Source: Ramlibacter rhizophilus
GTDB lineage: Bacteria; Pseudomonadota; Gammaproteobacteria; Burkholderiales; Burkholderiaceae_C
Assembly (NCBI RefSeq): GCF_004681965.1
Contig: NZ_SMLL01000010.1
Coordinates: 1 to 64,000 of the forward strand
Direction: 5' to 3'
Length of the DNA stretch: 64,000 nt
Of the stretch, positions 43,948 through 53,747 are shown one piece after another. Every line of letters starts with the position of its first letter. The first letter of the stretch is position 1. The notes under the pieces were generated by a model. The model was not told the origin of the DNA. It saw only the letters and a list, made by a program, of their open reading frames with translations, and did no database searches. The position numbers were made by a program, and so were the translations under genes.

Positions 43948-46053
43948 TCAGACGCCGGCCGCCGCGGCCCCGTCCGCCTGCGCCTTGCGCGCCGCGAACT
44001 CCGCCCGCAGCGCCCTGAGCTTCTCGCGCGGGTCTTCCTTGACCGTGGCCTTGTCCAGGGCCATTTCGGCGATGAAGCGGCTCGGCACCCCCGCCACGAC
44101 TTCGCGGCCCTTCTTGCGCCGCTTGACCCAGCTCACGGCCAGCGAGCGCTGGGCGCGGGTGATGCCCACGTACATGAGGCGGCGTTCCTCCTGCAGCTTC
44201 TGCAGGATGCCTTCGTTGGCCTGGCCGGCCTTGCCGTTGTCGTCATCGAGCTTGAAGGGCAGAAGGCCCTCGTTGCAGCCGGCCAGCACCACGTGTGGCC
44301 ACTCCAGGCCCTTGGAGGCGTGCAGGGTGGAGAGCGTGACCACGTTCTGGTCCTGCTCGCGCTCGCTGATGGTGGACAGCAGGGAGATGGTCTGCGCCAC
44401 TTCCAGCAGCGTCTTCTTCTCGCTGGCGATGTTGGCGCCGGACGCGTCGTCGATCTCGCCGCCGCAGCGCTTGGCCATCCAGTCGCAGAACTCCAGCACG
44501 TTGGTCCAGCGCGAGGCGGCGAGCTTCTCGCTGTCCTCGCTGTCGTACAGGTGCTTCTCGTAGCCGATGTCCTTGAGCCAGTCGGTGATGAAGGCCCGGG
44601 CCGCCTCCGCGCCTTCGGTGTGGCGGGCGCGGTACTCCAGGTCGTTCACGTAGCGGCCGAACTCGTGCAGGCTGCCCACCGCGCGCGCGTTGAGCACCGA
44701 GCCGAGGGACGAGGAGAAGAGCGACTCGAACAGGCTCAGCTTGTACTGGCTGGCGAAGGTGCCCAGGCTCGCCAGCGTCTGGTGGCCGATGCCGCGCTTG
44801 GGCGTGGTCACGGCGCGAAGGAAGGCGGGGTCGTCGTCGTTGTTGACCCACAGGCGCAGCCACGCGCACAGGTCGCGGATCTCGGCGCGGTCGAAGAAGC
44901 TCTGGCCGCCCGAGACCTTGTAGGGGATCTGTGCCTTGCGCAGCGCCTGCTCGAACACGCGCGCCTGGTGGTTGGCGCGATAGAGGACGGCGAAATCCTT
45001 CCAGTCCTTGCCCGCGCCGGCGGCGCGGATGGACTGGAACCTCGCGACGGCGCGCTCGGCCTCGTGCTCCTCGTTGTCGCAGTCCACCACGCGCACCGGC
45101 TCGCCCTCGCCCAGCTCGGAAAAGAGCGTCTTGGGAAAGAGCTTGGGATTGGGCTGGATGACGTTGTTGGCCGCGCGCAGGATGGCGCTGGTGGAGCGGT
45201 AGTTCTGCTCCAGCTTGATGACCTTGAGCTGCGGATAGTCCACCGGCAGCTTGCGCAGGTTGTCCAGCGTGGCGCCGCGCCAGCCGTAGATGGACTGGTC
45301 GTCGTCGCCCACGGCCGTGAAGCGCCCGCGCTCTCCCACCATGAGCTTGAGCAGTTCGTACTGCGTGGCGTTGGTGTCCTGGTACTCGTCCACCAGCACG
45401 TGGCCCATGGCCTGCTGCCATTTCGCGCGCACGTCCTCGTGGTCCCGCAGCAGCTTGAGCGGCAGGCCGATCAGGTCGTCGAAGTCCACGCTATGGAAGG
45501 CGGCCAGGCGCTCCTCGTAGCGCGCCATGATGCGCGCGGTGACGCGCTCGTTGTCGTCCTTGGCCTGCGCCTCGGCCTGGGCGGCGTTCAGGCCCATGTT
45601 CTTCCACAGGCTGATGGCCCACTGCCACTGGCGCGCCGTGGCCGCGTCGGTGGTGCCGCCGGCATCCTTGAGGATGGACACCACGTCGTCGCTGTCCAGG
45701 ATGGAGAACTGGGGTTTGAGGCCCAGCGAGGCGCCGTCCTGGCGCAGCAGGCGAACGCCCAGGGCGTGGAAGGTGCAGATCACCACGTCCTTGGCCTCGC
45801 GCCCGATCAGGCCCTTGGCCCGCTCGCGCATTTCGCTGGCGGCCTTGTTGGTGAAGGTGATGGCGGCGATGCGCTTGGCCGCAAGGCCCGCCTGGATGAG
45901 GCGCGCGATCTTGTGGGTGATGACGCGGGTCTTGCCGGAGCCGGCGCCGGCGAGCACCAGGCAGGGACCGTGCAGGTAGTTGACCGCTTCCTGCTGCGCG
46001 AGGTTCAGGCCTGACATGGAGACGGAGCGGTTCGGCGCAAAGCGGCGAATCAT
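43948..46053 (-). CDS. Rep-type superfamily 1 DNA helicase
   Basis: This 701-residue UvrD/Rep-family helicase has Walker [11 protein letters not shown] (Lys41), motif [10 protein letters not shown], motif [16 protein letters not shown], motif IV EQNYRS and motif [12 protein letters not shown]. The overall length and motif set fit Rep, a 3'-5' helicase that helps forks past protein blocks; UvrD is the alternative. The start at 46053 is chosen for its strong GAGGAAAGG ribosome site; an ATG at 46017 also exists. It is divergent from the AEC gene. Confidence 0.9.
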   Translation of the reverse strand: MIRRFAPNRSVSMSGLNLAQQEAVNYLHGPCLVLAGAGSGKTRVITHKIARLIQAGLAAKRIAAITFTNKAASEMRERAKGLIGREAKDVVICTFHALGVRLLRQDGASLGLKPQFSILDSDDVVSILKDAGGTTDAATARQWQWAISLWKNMGLNAAQAEAQAKDDNERVTARIMARYEERLAAFHSVDFDDLIGLPLKLLRDHEDVRAKWQQAMGHVLVDEYQDTNATQYELLKLMVGERGRFTAVGDDDQSIYGWRGATLDNLRKLPVDYPQLKVIKLEQNYRSTSAILRAANNVIQPNPKLFPKTLFSELGEGEPVRVVDCDNEEHEAERAVARFQSIRAAGAGKDWKDFAVLYRANHQARVFEQALRKAQIPYKVSGGQSFFDRAEIRDLCAWLRLWVNNDDDPAFLRAVTTPKRGIGHQTLASLGTFASQYKLSLFESLFSSSLGSVLNARAVGSLHEFGRYVNDLEYRARHTEGAEAARAFITDWLKDIGYEKHLYDSEDSEKLAASRWTNVLEFCDWMAKRCGGEIDDASGANIASEKKTLLEVAQTISLLSTISEREQDQNVVTLSTLHASKGLEWPHVVLAGCNEGLLPFKLDDDNGKAGQANEGILQKLQEERRLMYVGITRAQRSLAVSWVKRRKKGREVVAGVPSRFIAEMALDKATVKEDPREKLRALRAEFAARKAQADGAAAAGV

Positions 46054-46112
46054 AGCGACGCCTTTCCTCGCGCTGCGCAAGAGTCCCGCTGAGTTACGCC
46101 GACAATACGGCG

Positions 46113-47078
46113 GTGCTTGACATCCTGCAGGTCACCTTCCCGTTCTTCGCGCTCGTCCTGTGCGGCTACGTGGCGGCCCGCCGCCGCATGCTGCCGCTGG
46201 AGGCCATCGGTGGCCTCAACGGCTTCGTGCTGTACTTCGCCCTGCCGGCCATGCTGTATCGCTTCGGCGCGGAAACGCCCATCGCGCGCCTTTTCGATCC
46301 GGCCGTGCTCGCCGTCTGGCTGCCCTGCGCCCTGCTGATGGTGGCCATCACGGTGCGTTTCAGCCGCGGACGCGGCCTCGTCTGGAACGACGCTGCCTTC
46401 GGCGCCCTGGTCGCCGCATTCCCCAACACCGGCTTCATGGGCGTGCCCCTGCTGATCGCGCTGCTCGGCGCGGCGGCCGCGGGCCCGACCATCGCCACGA
46501 TCCTGATCGACATGGTCATCACCACCTCGGTGTGCGTGGCGCTGTCGCGCCTGGACGGTGCCGGCCAGCGCGGCGCCGCCGAGGCCGCGCGCAAGGCGCT
46601 CAAGGGCGTGGCGCTCAACCCGCTGCCCTGGGCCATCCTGCTGGGCGGCCTGTCTTCGGCGCTCGCGCTGCGGCCGGTGGCGCCCATCATGGGCACGATC
46701 GAACTGCTGGCGGACGCGGCCTCGCCGGTGGCGCTGTTCACCATTGGTGCCGTACTGGCGCGTTCGCAGCTGCTCGCGGCCGAAGCCGAGCGGCAGGCGC
46801 CACAGGCGCGTGAATTCCTGCCGGTGGCGCTGGCCAAGCTCCTGCTGCATCCGCTGCTCGTGCTGGGCGTGGGCGCGCTCGCGCGCTGGCTGGGCCTGCC
46901 GCTGGATGCCTTCTCGCTCGGGGTGCTGGTGCTGGTGGCCGCCCTGCCCAGCGCCAGCAACGTGGCCATGCTGGCCGAGCGCTACGGCGCCGACACCGGC
47001 CGGATCGCCCGCATCATCCTGCTGACCACGGCCGCGTCCTTCTTCTCCTTTTCAGCCGCCGTCGCCCTGATGAAGTAG
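46113..47078 (+). CDS. AEC family transporter
   Basis: This 321-residue protein has about ten membrane helices with the auxin-efflux-carrier (AEC) layout: VTFPFFALVLCGYVAARR at the start, FPNTGFMGVPLLIALLG in the middle and LPSASNVAMLAERYG near the end. Bacterial members move carboxylates such as malate or malonate; the substrate is unknown here. It begins with GTG. Its start is 59 bases from that of the divergent helicase gene. Confidence 0.88.
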   Translation: MLDILQVTFPFFALVLCGYVAARRRMLPLEAIGGLNGFVLYFALPAMLYRFGAETPIARLFDPAVLAVWLPCALLMVAITVRFSRGRGLVWNDAAFGALVAAFPNTGFMGVPLLIALLGAAAAGPTIATILIDMVITTSVCVALSRLDGAGQRGAAEAARKALKGVALNPLPWAILLGGLSSALALRPVAPIMGTIELLADAASPVALFTIGAVLARSQLLAAEAERQAPQAREFLPVALAKLLLHPLLVLGVGALARWLGLPLDAFSLGVLVLVAALPSASNVAMLAERYGADTGRIARIILLTTAASFFSFSAAVALMK

Positions 47079-47279
47079 TGCGGGCTGCTGGCTCGAATTG
47101 CCTACAATCCCCGCTTCGAGCGAAGGTTTCGCGCTCCGGCCCTCCCTGGGCCGGCAGGGGGAGCCGCTGTGGTAGGGGCAAGGCCGGCGGCTCGTTCATC
47201 TCACATCGTTTGGAAGCCGTGCCCCGGGCGCAGCTTCGAGGCCCGGCGGCGGGACGCCGGGACGCAAGCAAAGGTTGTC

Positions 47280-47543
47280 ATGGCCAAGGAAGAGTTGATT
47301 GAAATGCGCGGGCGCGTGGCCGAGGTGCTGCCGGACTCGCGCTACCGCGTCATCCTGGAGAACGGGCACGAGCTCGTCGCGTACAGCGGCGGCAAGATGC
47401 GCAAGAACCACATCCGCATCATCGCGGGGGATGACGTCACCCTGGAGCTGTCGCCCTACGACCTCAACAAGGGCCGCATCATGTTCCGGCACCTGCCGGA
47501 CCGCCGCCCGCCCGGCGCGCCTGGCGGCGGCCACCGTCGCTGA
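47280..47543 (+). CDS. infA: Translation initiation factor IF-1, C-terminally extended
   Basis: This 87-residue S1/OB-fold protein starts [19 protein letters not shown], with the IF-1 core [22 protein letters not shown] (in part), [20 protein letters not shown] and GRIMFRH. The canonical length is 72; about 15 extra residues ([16 protein letters not shown]) follow. It is probably the second IF-1 of this genome, since the spc-operon copy normally near rpmJ is not in this window. The 201-base leader before it has a TACAAT (47103-47108) that could be its -10. Confidence 0.95.
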   Translation: MAKEELIEMRGRVAEVLPDSRYRVILENGHELVAYSGGKMRKNHIRIIAGDDVTLELSPYDLNKGRIMFRHLPDRRPPGAPGGGHRR

Positions 47544-47625
47544 ACGTTTTCCTTCCTTCGCAGCCGGCCAGTCGCCCCGCCCCTCGGTCGGGTTGGCCGC
47601 CCCGCCAGCCGGCGACAATGCCGGC

Positions 47626-48636
47626 ATGTCGGCCCTGCTTCCCCTCATCGAAACCTATCGCGGCGGCACGCTCGAGTGCCTGCACCATGGCGCCGTCGCC
47701 GTCTGCGATGCGCGCGGTGAGCTGCTGGCCTGTGCCGGCGACCCGCACTGGCTGAGCTTCAGCCGCTCCACTCTCAAGCCTTTCCAGGCCTTGCCGCTGC
47801 TCGAATCGGGCGGCGCGCGCCAGTTCTCGCTGGCCAGCGAGCAGCTGGCCCTGCTGTGTGCCAGCCACAGCGGCGAGCCCATGCACGTGGCGCAGGTGGA
47901 CACGCTGCTGCAGCGGGCCGGCCTGGGCGTGAAGGCCCTGCAGTGCGGCTGCCATGTGCCGATGTTCGCGACCCTGCCCGGCGCGCAGCCTCCCGAGCAG
48001 GTCGACGAGCGGCACCACAACTGCAGCGGCAAGCACGCCGGCTTTCTGCTCTGGTGCGTGCAGCACGGCCAGCCGACGGCGAATTACCTGGCCCCTGGGC
48101 ACCCCTTGCAGCTTGCCATCCGCCGGGGCGTGGCCCAAGTCACCGGCCTGTCGGCCGAGCAGCTCAAGACTGCGACCGATGGCTGCTCCGCGCCCAACCT
48201 GGCCATGCCCCTGTCGCGCCTGGCGCGCGCCTATGCCCGCCTTGCCTTGGGCACGCAGGATGCGGAGTTCGGCGCCAGCTTCGCCGCGCTCGGCGGGGCC
48301 ATGGTGCGGCACCCCGAACTGGTCTCCGGCACCGGCCGCGCCGACCTGGCCTTCATGCAGGCCGGCCGCGGCGACTGGATCTGCAAGGGCGGCGCGGACG
48401 GCGTGCAGGCGCTGGCCAGCCGCAGCCGCGGCCAGGCCATTGCCCTGAAGATCGCCGACGGCAGCCCGGTCGCCGTGCAGGCTGCGACGGTGGCGGTGCT
48501 GGACCAGCTCGGCTGGCTGGACGCGCGCCAGCGCGAAGAACTGCGTCCCTGGCGGGCCGAGGCCATCGCCAATGCGCGTGGGACCCAGGTGGGCCAGCGC
48601 AAGTCGGCGTTCACGTTGCGCCGCCTCGCCGGCTGA
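47626..48636 (+). CDS. Type II asparaginase (AnsA/PF06089-like)
   Basis: This 336-residue protein has the pattern of the Rhizobium etli-type L-asparaginase family: LIETYRGGTLECLHHGAVAV, SFSRSTLKPFQALPLL, CASHSGEPMHV, HHNCSGKHAGFLLWC and TDGCSAPNLAMPL, with many conserved cysteines. It hydrolyses asparagine to aspartate. The start at 47626 is chosen because upstream sequence is infA in another frame. It lies 82 bases after infA, probably on the same transcript. Confidence 0.92.
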   Translation: MSALLPLIETYRGGTLECLHHGAVAVCDARGELLACAGDPHWLSFSRSTLKPFQALPLLESGGARQFSLASEQLALLCASHSGEPMHVAQVDTLLQRAGLGVKALQCGCHVPMFATLPGAQPPEQVDERHHNCSGKHAGFLLWCVQHGQPTANYLAPGHPLQLAIRRGVAQVTGLSAEQLKTATDGCSAPNLAMPLSRLARAYARLALGTQDAEFGASFAALGGAMVRHPELVSGTGRADLAFMQAGRGDWICKGGADGVQALASRSRGQAIALKIADGSPVAVQAATVAVLDQLGWLDARQREELRPWRAEAIANARGTQVGQRKSAFTLRRLAG

Positions 48637-48717
48637 GCCGGTTCCGTTACCGCTGCTCACCAGAATGGCCCAAGGGGGCTATTCAACGTGCCGGGCCGTG
48701 GGCGCAGACTGGCTGCC

Positions 48718-48918
48718 ATGACCCCGGTCGTCTCGCCGCAGTTCACCGCCGCCGAACTGAAGCTCATCCTGCACGCCCTGCTGGATGCGCGTGTCGTGCT
48801 GCAGGCGGTCGAAGGCGGCATGCTGCAGCACCCGCCGCAGCCCCCGGTGCACCTGCATGACCTCACCCCCGAACTTGCGCGGGTCGAGGCCGCGCTGCTG
48901 CTGGTGACGGCGGCCTGA
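48718..48918 (+). CDS. Small uncharacterised protein (66 aa)
   Basis: From the ATG at 48718, a 66-residue protein reads MTPVVSPQFTAAELKLILHA, rich in Leu, Ala and Val, with HPPQPPVHLHDLTPELARVE later. It is mostly helical with no signal peptide. No family was recognised. It fits neatly between the asparaginase and the convergent TM-protein gene and keeps plausible codon use, so it is likely a real small gene, but it could be chance. Confidence 0.5.
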   Translation: MTPVVSPQFTAAELKLILHALLDARVVLQAVEGGMLQHPPQPPVHLHDLTPELARVEAALLLVTAA

Positions 48919-48933
48919 GACGCTCGCGCTCGC

Positions 48934-49485
48934 TCAATCGCGCCGCTCCCGCAACAGATAGGCCGTCGCCGCCACCAGGGCCGAGAACACCAGCGCCTTG
49001 CGCACGAAGCCCGCGCGGTTGTGCTTCCACTCGGCGCGCGCGCCCATCTCCGCCAGCACGTTCGGCACATGGCCGTGCGCGAGGTCGTCGATCAGGCCTT
49101 CGCCGACGTTGATGCGGTCGGCCAGGAGCAGCGTCATCCAGTGGCGCAGGTCGTTCTCGCTCCAGCGATACGCCATGTGGCGCAGCCGCCCGCTCAGGCC
49201 GGAGGGCGGCGCCGAGGTGCCGAACACCGGGGTGAGGCCCGGCCGCTCGATCGAATGCAGCACCTCGACGCGGGGCTGCTGGTGCGCGGGCGAGTCCCAG
49301 TGCACGTTGTCCAGGCGCGGCGGCGTGCGTTCCATGGGCACCGCCGGCCGCATGGCGCGGTCCAGGTCCGCGCCCCAGCCGGGGATGTGCGACATGTCTC
49401 CGTGCTGCTGTCGCTCGGCAGGGTCGGTGCGCTCGGCCACGGTCGGCGCGTGGTAGCGGCTCGAAGGCGTCTGCGTGGTGTCCAT
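48934..49485 (-). CDS. Uncharacterised protein with C-terminal membrane helix
   Basis: This 183-residue protein (start at ATG 49485, after GAAGGGGAA) has an acidic, hydrophilic N-terminal half and a single hydrophobic segment near the C-terminus (VFSALVAATAYLL, about residues 164-176) ending RERRD. The middle contains LRHMAYRWSENDLRHWMTLLLADRINVGE (in part). No known family was recognised. It may be tail-anchored in the inner membrane. It lies 11 bases downstream of the zinc dehydrogenase gene on the same strand. Confidence 0.72.
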   Translation of the reverse strand: MDTTQTPSSRYHAPTVAERTDPAERQQHGDMSHIPGWGADLDRAMRPAVPMERTPPRLDNVHWDSPAHQQPRVEVLHSIERPGLTPVFGTSAPPSGLSGRLRHMAYRWSENDLRHWMTLLLADRINVGEGLIDDLAHGHVPNVLAEMGARAEWKHNRAGFVRKALVFSALVAATAYLLRERRD

Positions 49486-49496
49486 GGCGTTCCCCT

Positions 49497-50654
49497 TCAA
49501 TGCGCCCGGACCGAGGGCGGGATCAGCACGGTCTTGATGCAGTTGTCCAGCTTGCTGGAGAAGAGGTGGTAGGCATCGGCCACGTCCTCCAGCGGCAGGC
49601 GGTGGGTGATGATCTCGCTCGGTCGGATATGCCCTGCCTGGATGTGTTCGATCAGCCGCGGCAGGTGGCGCTTGACGCTTGCCTGGTTCATCCGCATCGT
49701 CAGCCCCTTGTTCAGGGCATTGCCGATCGGCACCGCGTTGAAGGTGGGCCCGTAGACGCCCACGATCGAGACCGTGCCGCCCTTGCGCACCGAGTTGACG
49801 GCCCAGTGCAGCGCGGTGGCGGAACCGCCCTGCAGCTTGAGCGACACGCCCGAGAGGCGCTGCATGGCGTTGCCCGCGGCCTCGGCGCCGACGGCGTCGA
49901 TGGCCACGTCAGGCCCCAGGTCGCCCGTCATCTTCTTGAGGTGCATGGCCATGTCGCGCACGTCCTTGAAGTCCACCGTCTCGCAGTGCGCGAAATCACG
50001 GGCGAAGGCGAGACGGTATTCGACGTGGTCCACCACGATGACGCGCCCGGCGCCGAAGAGCCACGCGCAGCGCGCGGCCATGAGGCCGATCGGCCCGGCG
50101 CCGAAGACCACCACGGTGTCGCCCTCGTCGATGTCGCCCATTTCAGCGGCCTGGTAGCCGGTGGGCACCACGTCGGTGAGCAGGACGGCGTCGTCCAGGT
50201 CGAGGTCCTGGGGAAGGACGGTCGGGCCGACGTCGGCCAGCGGCACGCGCACGTACTCGGCCTGGCCGCCGTCGTAGCCGCCGGCGGTGTGCGAATAGCC
50301 GTAGACGCCGCCCACGGTGGTCGAGCCCGGGTTGGTGTTGTGGCAGTTGGAGTAGAGCTCCTTGCGGCAGAAGAAGCAGGTGCCGCAGAAGATGTTGAAG
50401 GGCACCAGGACGTGGTCGCCCTTCTTGAGGTTCTGCACCGACGAGCCGACCTCCTCCACCACGCCGGTGAATTCGTGCCCGAAGGTGCTGCCCACGCGCG
50501 TGTCCGGCACGAGGCCGTGGTACAGGTGCAGGTCCGAGCCGCAGATGCAGGTGCGCGTGACGCGCACGATGGCATCGTTGGGGTGCTCGATGTCGGGTTC
50601 GGCTTTCTGCGCCGCGCGAACGCGGTACGGGCCGCGGTAGTTCATTGCCAGCAT
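49497..50654 (-). CDS. Zinc-dependent alcohol dehydrogenase family protein
   Basis: This 385-residue MDR-family protein has the catalytic-zinc ligands in CICGSDLH and FGHEFTG, the structural-zinc loop CGTCFFCRKELYSNC and the NAD fold VVVFGAGPIGLMAA. It resembles glutathione-independent formaldehyde dehydrogenase-type enzymes, but the substrate is not shown. The start at 50654 (MLAMNYRG) has GGAG upstream; ATG 50645 is an alternative. It is divergent from the arginase-family gene, with 99 bases between. Confidence 0.9.
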   Translation of the reverse strand: MLAMNYRGPYRVRAAQKAEPDIEHPNDAIVRVTRTCICGSDLHLYHGLVPDTRVGSTFGHEFTGVVEEVGSSVQNLKKGDHVLVPFNIFCGTCFFCRKELYSNCHNTNPGSTTVGGVYGYSHTAGGYDGGQAEYVRVPLADVGPTVLPQDLDLDDAVLLTDVVPTGYQAAEMGDIDEGDTVVVFGAGPIGLMAARCAWLFGAGRVIVVDHVEYRLAFARDFAHCETVDFKDVRDMAMHLKKMTGDLGPDVAIDAVGAEAAGNAMQRLSGVSLKLQGGSATALHWAVNSVRKGGTVSIVGVYGPTFNAVPIGNALNKGLTMRMNQASVKRHLPRLIEHIQAGHIRPSEIITHRLPLEDVADAYHLFSSKLDNCIKTVLIPPSVRAH

Positions 50655-50753
50655 CAGGTCTGCTCCAGGTTGGGGTTGGTGTCGATGCAGCAGGGGCAAA
50701 CGGCGTGCCGCGCCCGGCCCCACGAAATGCGGGGCCCGCAGCACAATGCCTGC

Positions 50754-51671
50754 ATGACCAGCAAGGGAAGCATCGCCCTCATCGGTGCGCCGACCGACGT
50801 CGGCGCGAGCGTGCGCGGGGCCAGCATGGGGCCGGATGCACTTCGGGTCGCCGGCGTGGTGGAGGTCCTGCGCTCGCGCGGCTATGGCGTCACCGACCGC
50901 GGCAACCTGGCCGGGCCTCCCAACCCCGGCCAGACGGCGCACAACGGGCTGCGCCACCTGCCGGAGGTGGTCGCCTGGAACCGGCTCGTCTATGACGCGG
51001 TGGACGAGGCGCTCGGGCGCGGGGACCTGCCGCTGCTCATGGGCGGAGACCATTGCCTGGCCATCGGCTCGATCAGCGCGATCGCCTGGCACTGCCGCCG
51101 GCAGGGGCGCGAGCTGCGCGTGATCTGGCTGGACGCCCATACGGACGTGAACACCGAGACCATCAGCCCCAGCGGCAACCTGCACGGCATGCCCGTCGCA
51201 TGCCTGCTCGGGCACGGTCCGGCGCCCTTGGTGGGATGGAGTGGCGAGCGCGCGGCGCTGGGGGCCGGCGACATCGACTTCATCGGCATCCGCAGTGTCG
51301 ATGCCGAGGAGAAACAGGCCATCCACACCCTGGGCCTGCAGGTCTTCGACATGCGCCACATCGACGAGCACGGCATGCGCAACACGATGTCGGAGGCCCT
51401 GCACGACGTGCACGAGAACACGCACCTGCACGTGAGCTTCGACCTCGACTGCCTGGACCCGGCCGACGCGCCAGGCGTCGGCACCGGCGTGCGCGGTGGA
51501 CCCACCTACCGCGAGATGCAGCTGTGCATGGAGATGATCGCCGACACCGGCCGGCTCGGCTCGCTGGACGTGATGGAGATCAATCCCGCCCTGGACGTGC
51601 GCAATCGCACGGCCGAACTGGCGGTGGAATTCATCCACAGCCTCTTCGGCGCCTCCACGCTGGTTCGGTGA
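50754..51671 (+). CDS. Arginase/agmatinase family protein
   Basis: This 305-residue protein has the ureohydrolase metal motifs GGDHC, DAHTDVN and SFDLDCLDP, which bind the Mn2+ pair. The length and the GGPTYREM motif favour arginase (arginine to ornithine and urea), but agmatinase or a related guanidino hydrolase remains possible. The start at 50754 is short of an open upstream frame that runs through the dehydrogenase gene on the other strand. Confidence 0.9.
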   Translation: MTSKGSIALIGAPTDVGASVRGASMGPDALRVAGVVEVLRSRGYGVTDRGNLAGPPNPGQTAHNGLRHLPEVVAWNRLVYDAVDEALGRGDLPLLMGGDHCLAIGSISAIAWHCRRQGRELRVIWLDAHTDVNTETISPSGNLHGMPVACLLGHGPAPLVGWSGERAALGAGDIDFIGIRSVDAEEKQAIHTLGLQVFDMRHIDEHGMRNTMSEALHDVHENTHLHVSFDLDCLDPADAPGVGTGVRGGPTYREMQLCMEMIADTGRLGSLDVMEINPALDVRNRTAELAVEFIHSLFGASTLVR

Positions 51672-51681
51672 TCGGCGCGGT

Positions 51682-53415
51682 TCACCCAGTGGCGCTGGCC
51701 CGGCTGCGGCCGGCACGCGGCCGGGCCACGAAGTCGGGCTGGAAGCTGCGAACGCTCCCGTCGGCGAACACCACCGTGATCTCGGCCGTGCTGGCCTGCC
51801 GCACCTCGCCACGGCCGTAGCGTTTCACCTGCACCAGCTCGCCGGGCGCGAAGATCGGCTGCCGCGCGGGCGGCGGCTCGGGCACCGCGGGCGTTTGCCG
51901 GTGCGCGTCCTCCTCCTCCTCGCGCTCCTGCAACTGCCGGATGCGCAGGCAATTGTCGCAATGGCCGCAGTGCTCGATCTCGCTCTCGCCTTCGAGGTGC
52001 TCCAGCAGCAGGCGCCAGCGGCACTGGCCGGTCTGGGCGTAGAAGACCATGCGCTCCAGCGTCTGGCGGTCCTGCTCGCGCTTGTCGCGGTAGGCCGTCA
52101 TCAGCTCGCGCAGCACGTCCTCGGCCAGCCCGCGGTCGCGCAGCAGTACCTGCCCCTGTGCGTCGACGCGCACGATGCCGCGCCGGCGCAGCAGGCCCAG
52201 CGTCACCTGCAGCTTGTTGCGCGGGCGTGCCAGCCGGGCGTGCAGCAGGTCCAGTGTCCAGGCTGGAGCGTCCTGCGGCGGCTCGTGCAGCGCGGCGTAC
52301 AGTGCTGCCGCGTCCTCTTCGCTCGGGTACCGCCCGGCCAGGAAGAACTGCTGCACGGCGCGGTCGCTGCGCAGGAAGAGGAGGCTGCACAGCGCCGCCT
52401 GCCCGTCGCGGCCGGCGCGCCCCGCCTCCTGGTAGTACGCCTCCAGGCCCGAGGGCAGCTGGTAGTGCAGCACGAAGCGGATGTCGGGCTTGTCGATCCC
52501 CAGGCCGAAGGCATTGGTGGCCACCATCACCCGGTGTTCGCCGGCCATGAAGGCGTCCTGCGCCTCGCGGCGCTGCGCCGCGCCGAGCTTGCCGTGATAG
52601 AGGCCCACGCGCTCGCCGGCCCCGGCCAATGCCTCGTACACCGCCTCGGCCGCTTTCACCGTGGCGGTGTACACCAGTCCGCTGCCGGTGTTGGCTGCGA
52701 CCAGTTCGAGTGTTCGCGCCAGCTTGTCGCGTTCGCGGCCGACCGATTCCACCTTCAGGGCCAGGTTGGGCCGGTACGAACCGGTGTGGATGCGATCCTC
52801 GGGCGCGATGCCCAGCTGCCGGGCGATGTCCTGGGCCACGGCATCGGTCGCGGTGGCGGTGAGCGCCAGCACCACCGGTTTGCCCAGGCGGCGGATGGCC
52901 GGGCCGATGTCCAGGAAGGCCGGTCGGAAGTCGTGGCCCCACTCCGAGATGCAGTGCGCCTCGTCCACCACCAGCAGGTCCGTGGGATGCGCGGCGAGCG
53001 ATTCAGCGAAACCTGGCTCGGCGAGCCGTTCGGGCGTGAGCATGACCACCCGGGCACTGCCGTCCTGCGCGGCGGCCAGGGCGCTGCGCGCCTCCTCCGA
53101 GTCCAGCGCGCTATTGAGTTGCACGGACGGGATGCCCACGGCCTGCAGGTGCTCGCACTGGTCCTTCATGAGCGCGATGAGCGGCGAGACGACCACCGTG
53201 CGTCCCTCCATGAGCAGCGCCGGAACCTGGTAGCACAGCGACTTGCCCGCGCCCGTGGGCATCACGGCGAGGGTGGAGCGCCCGTCCAGCACGCGCTCGA
53301 TCACCAGGCGCTGGCCGGGGCGCAGCCGCTCGATGCCGAAGACGTCGCGCAGGGTGGAGGCGACCTGCTGTCGCCGTGAGGGCTCGGGGTGCGCGCGCGC
53401 CGGCGCGGCGCTCAA
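51682..53415 (-). CDS. recQ: RecQ-family DNA helicase with altered C-terminus
   Basis: This 577-residue superfamily-2 helicase has Walker A MPTGAGKSL (Lys58), DEAH-type VVDEAHCISEW, motif VI region QEAGRAGRDGQ and the RecQ zinc cysteines [13 protein letters not shown]-...-CGHCDNC. The winged-helix and HRDC regions of E. coli RecQ are absent; instead residues about 505-577 form a linker and a small beta segment VQVKRYGRGEVRQ...VVFADG. It acts in recombination and fork repair. It overlaps the acidic-protein gene by four bases (ATGA). Confidence 0.93.
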   Translation of the reverse strand: MSAAPARAHPEPSRRQQVASTLRDVFGIERLRPGQRLVIERVLDGRSTLAVMPTGAGKSLCYQVPALLMEGRTVVVSPLIALMKDQCEHLQAVGIPSVQLNSALDSEEARSALAAAQDGSARVVMLTPERLAEPGFAESLAAHPTDLLVVDEAHCISEWGHDFRPAFLDIGPAIRRLGKPVVLALTATATDAVAQDIARQLGIAPEDRIHTGSYRPNLALKVESVGRERDKLARTLELVAANTGSGLVYTATVKAAEAVYEALAGAGERVGLYHGKLGAAQRREAQDAFMAGEHRVMVATNAFGLGIDKPDIRFVLHYQLPSGLEAYYQEAGRAGRDGQAALCSLLFLRSDRAVQQFFLAGRYPSEEDAAALYAALHEPPQDAPAWTLDLLHARLARPRNKLQVTLGLLRRRGIVRVDAQGQVLLRDRGLAEDVLRELMTAYRDKREQDRQTLERMVFYAQTGQCRWRLLLEHLEGESEIEHCGHCDNCLRIRQLQEREEEEDAHRQTPAVPEPPPARQPIFAPGELVQVKRYGRGEVRQASTAEITVVFADGSVRSFQPDFVARPRAGRSRASATG

Positions 53416-53747
53416 CGGTCGGCCTCGTCGTCCAGGTTGTCCTCGTCGCTGTCGGCGTCGAGGTCGGTGAACTCCTGGCTGTCGGGGTCGGCTTCGGGAA
53501 AGGCGGGCGTGCCGTGCTCGGCGCGCACCACGTGGTCGGGCAGGATGTCGCCCCCCTCGCGGCCTTCACCCCCGGACACGGAGCCGCGCTCGCCGGTGCC
53601 GCTCGCGTCGCTGTCCGCGTGCAGTTCGCTGGTGCCGATGGCGTCACTGCCGGAATCGGAGTTGTCGCTGGGACCCAGGGCGTCGCTGTCGCGGCCGCTC
53701 GCCTGGGTGGGCGCCTTGTCGGCGCCGAGAATGCTGCTGTAGGCCAT
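53412..53747 (-). CDS. Very acidic disordered protein coupled to recQ
   Basis: This 111-residue protein begins MAYSSILGADKAPTQASG and is then dominated by Asp, Ser and Gly. It has about 20 Asp and 9 Glu against six Lys/Arg and no Cys, so the net charge is strongly negative and disorder is likely. An ideal AGGAGG precedes the ATG at 53747. The stop overlaps the recQ start by four bases, implying co-translation. No function was recognised; such proteins can mimic DNA or buffer basic proteins, but nothing here proves it. Confidence 0.8.
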   Translation of the reverse strand: MAYSSILGADKAPTQASGRDSDALGPSDNSDSGSDAIGTSELHADSDASGTGERGSVSGGEGREGGDILPDHVVRAEHGTPAFPEADPDSQEFTDLDADSDEDNLDDEADR

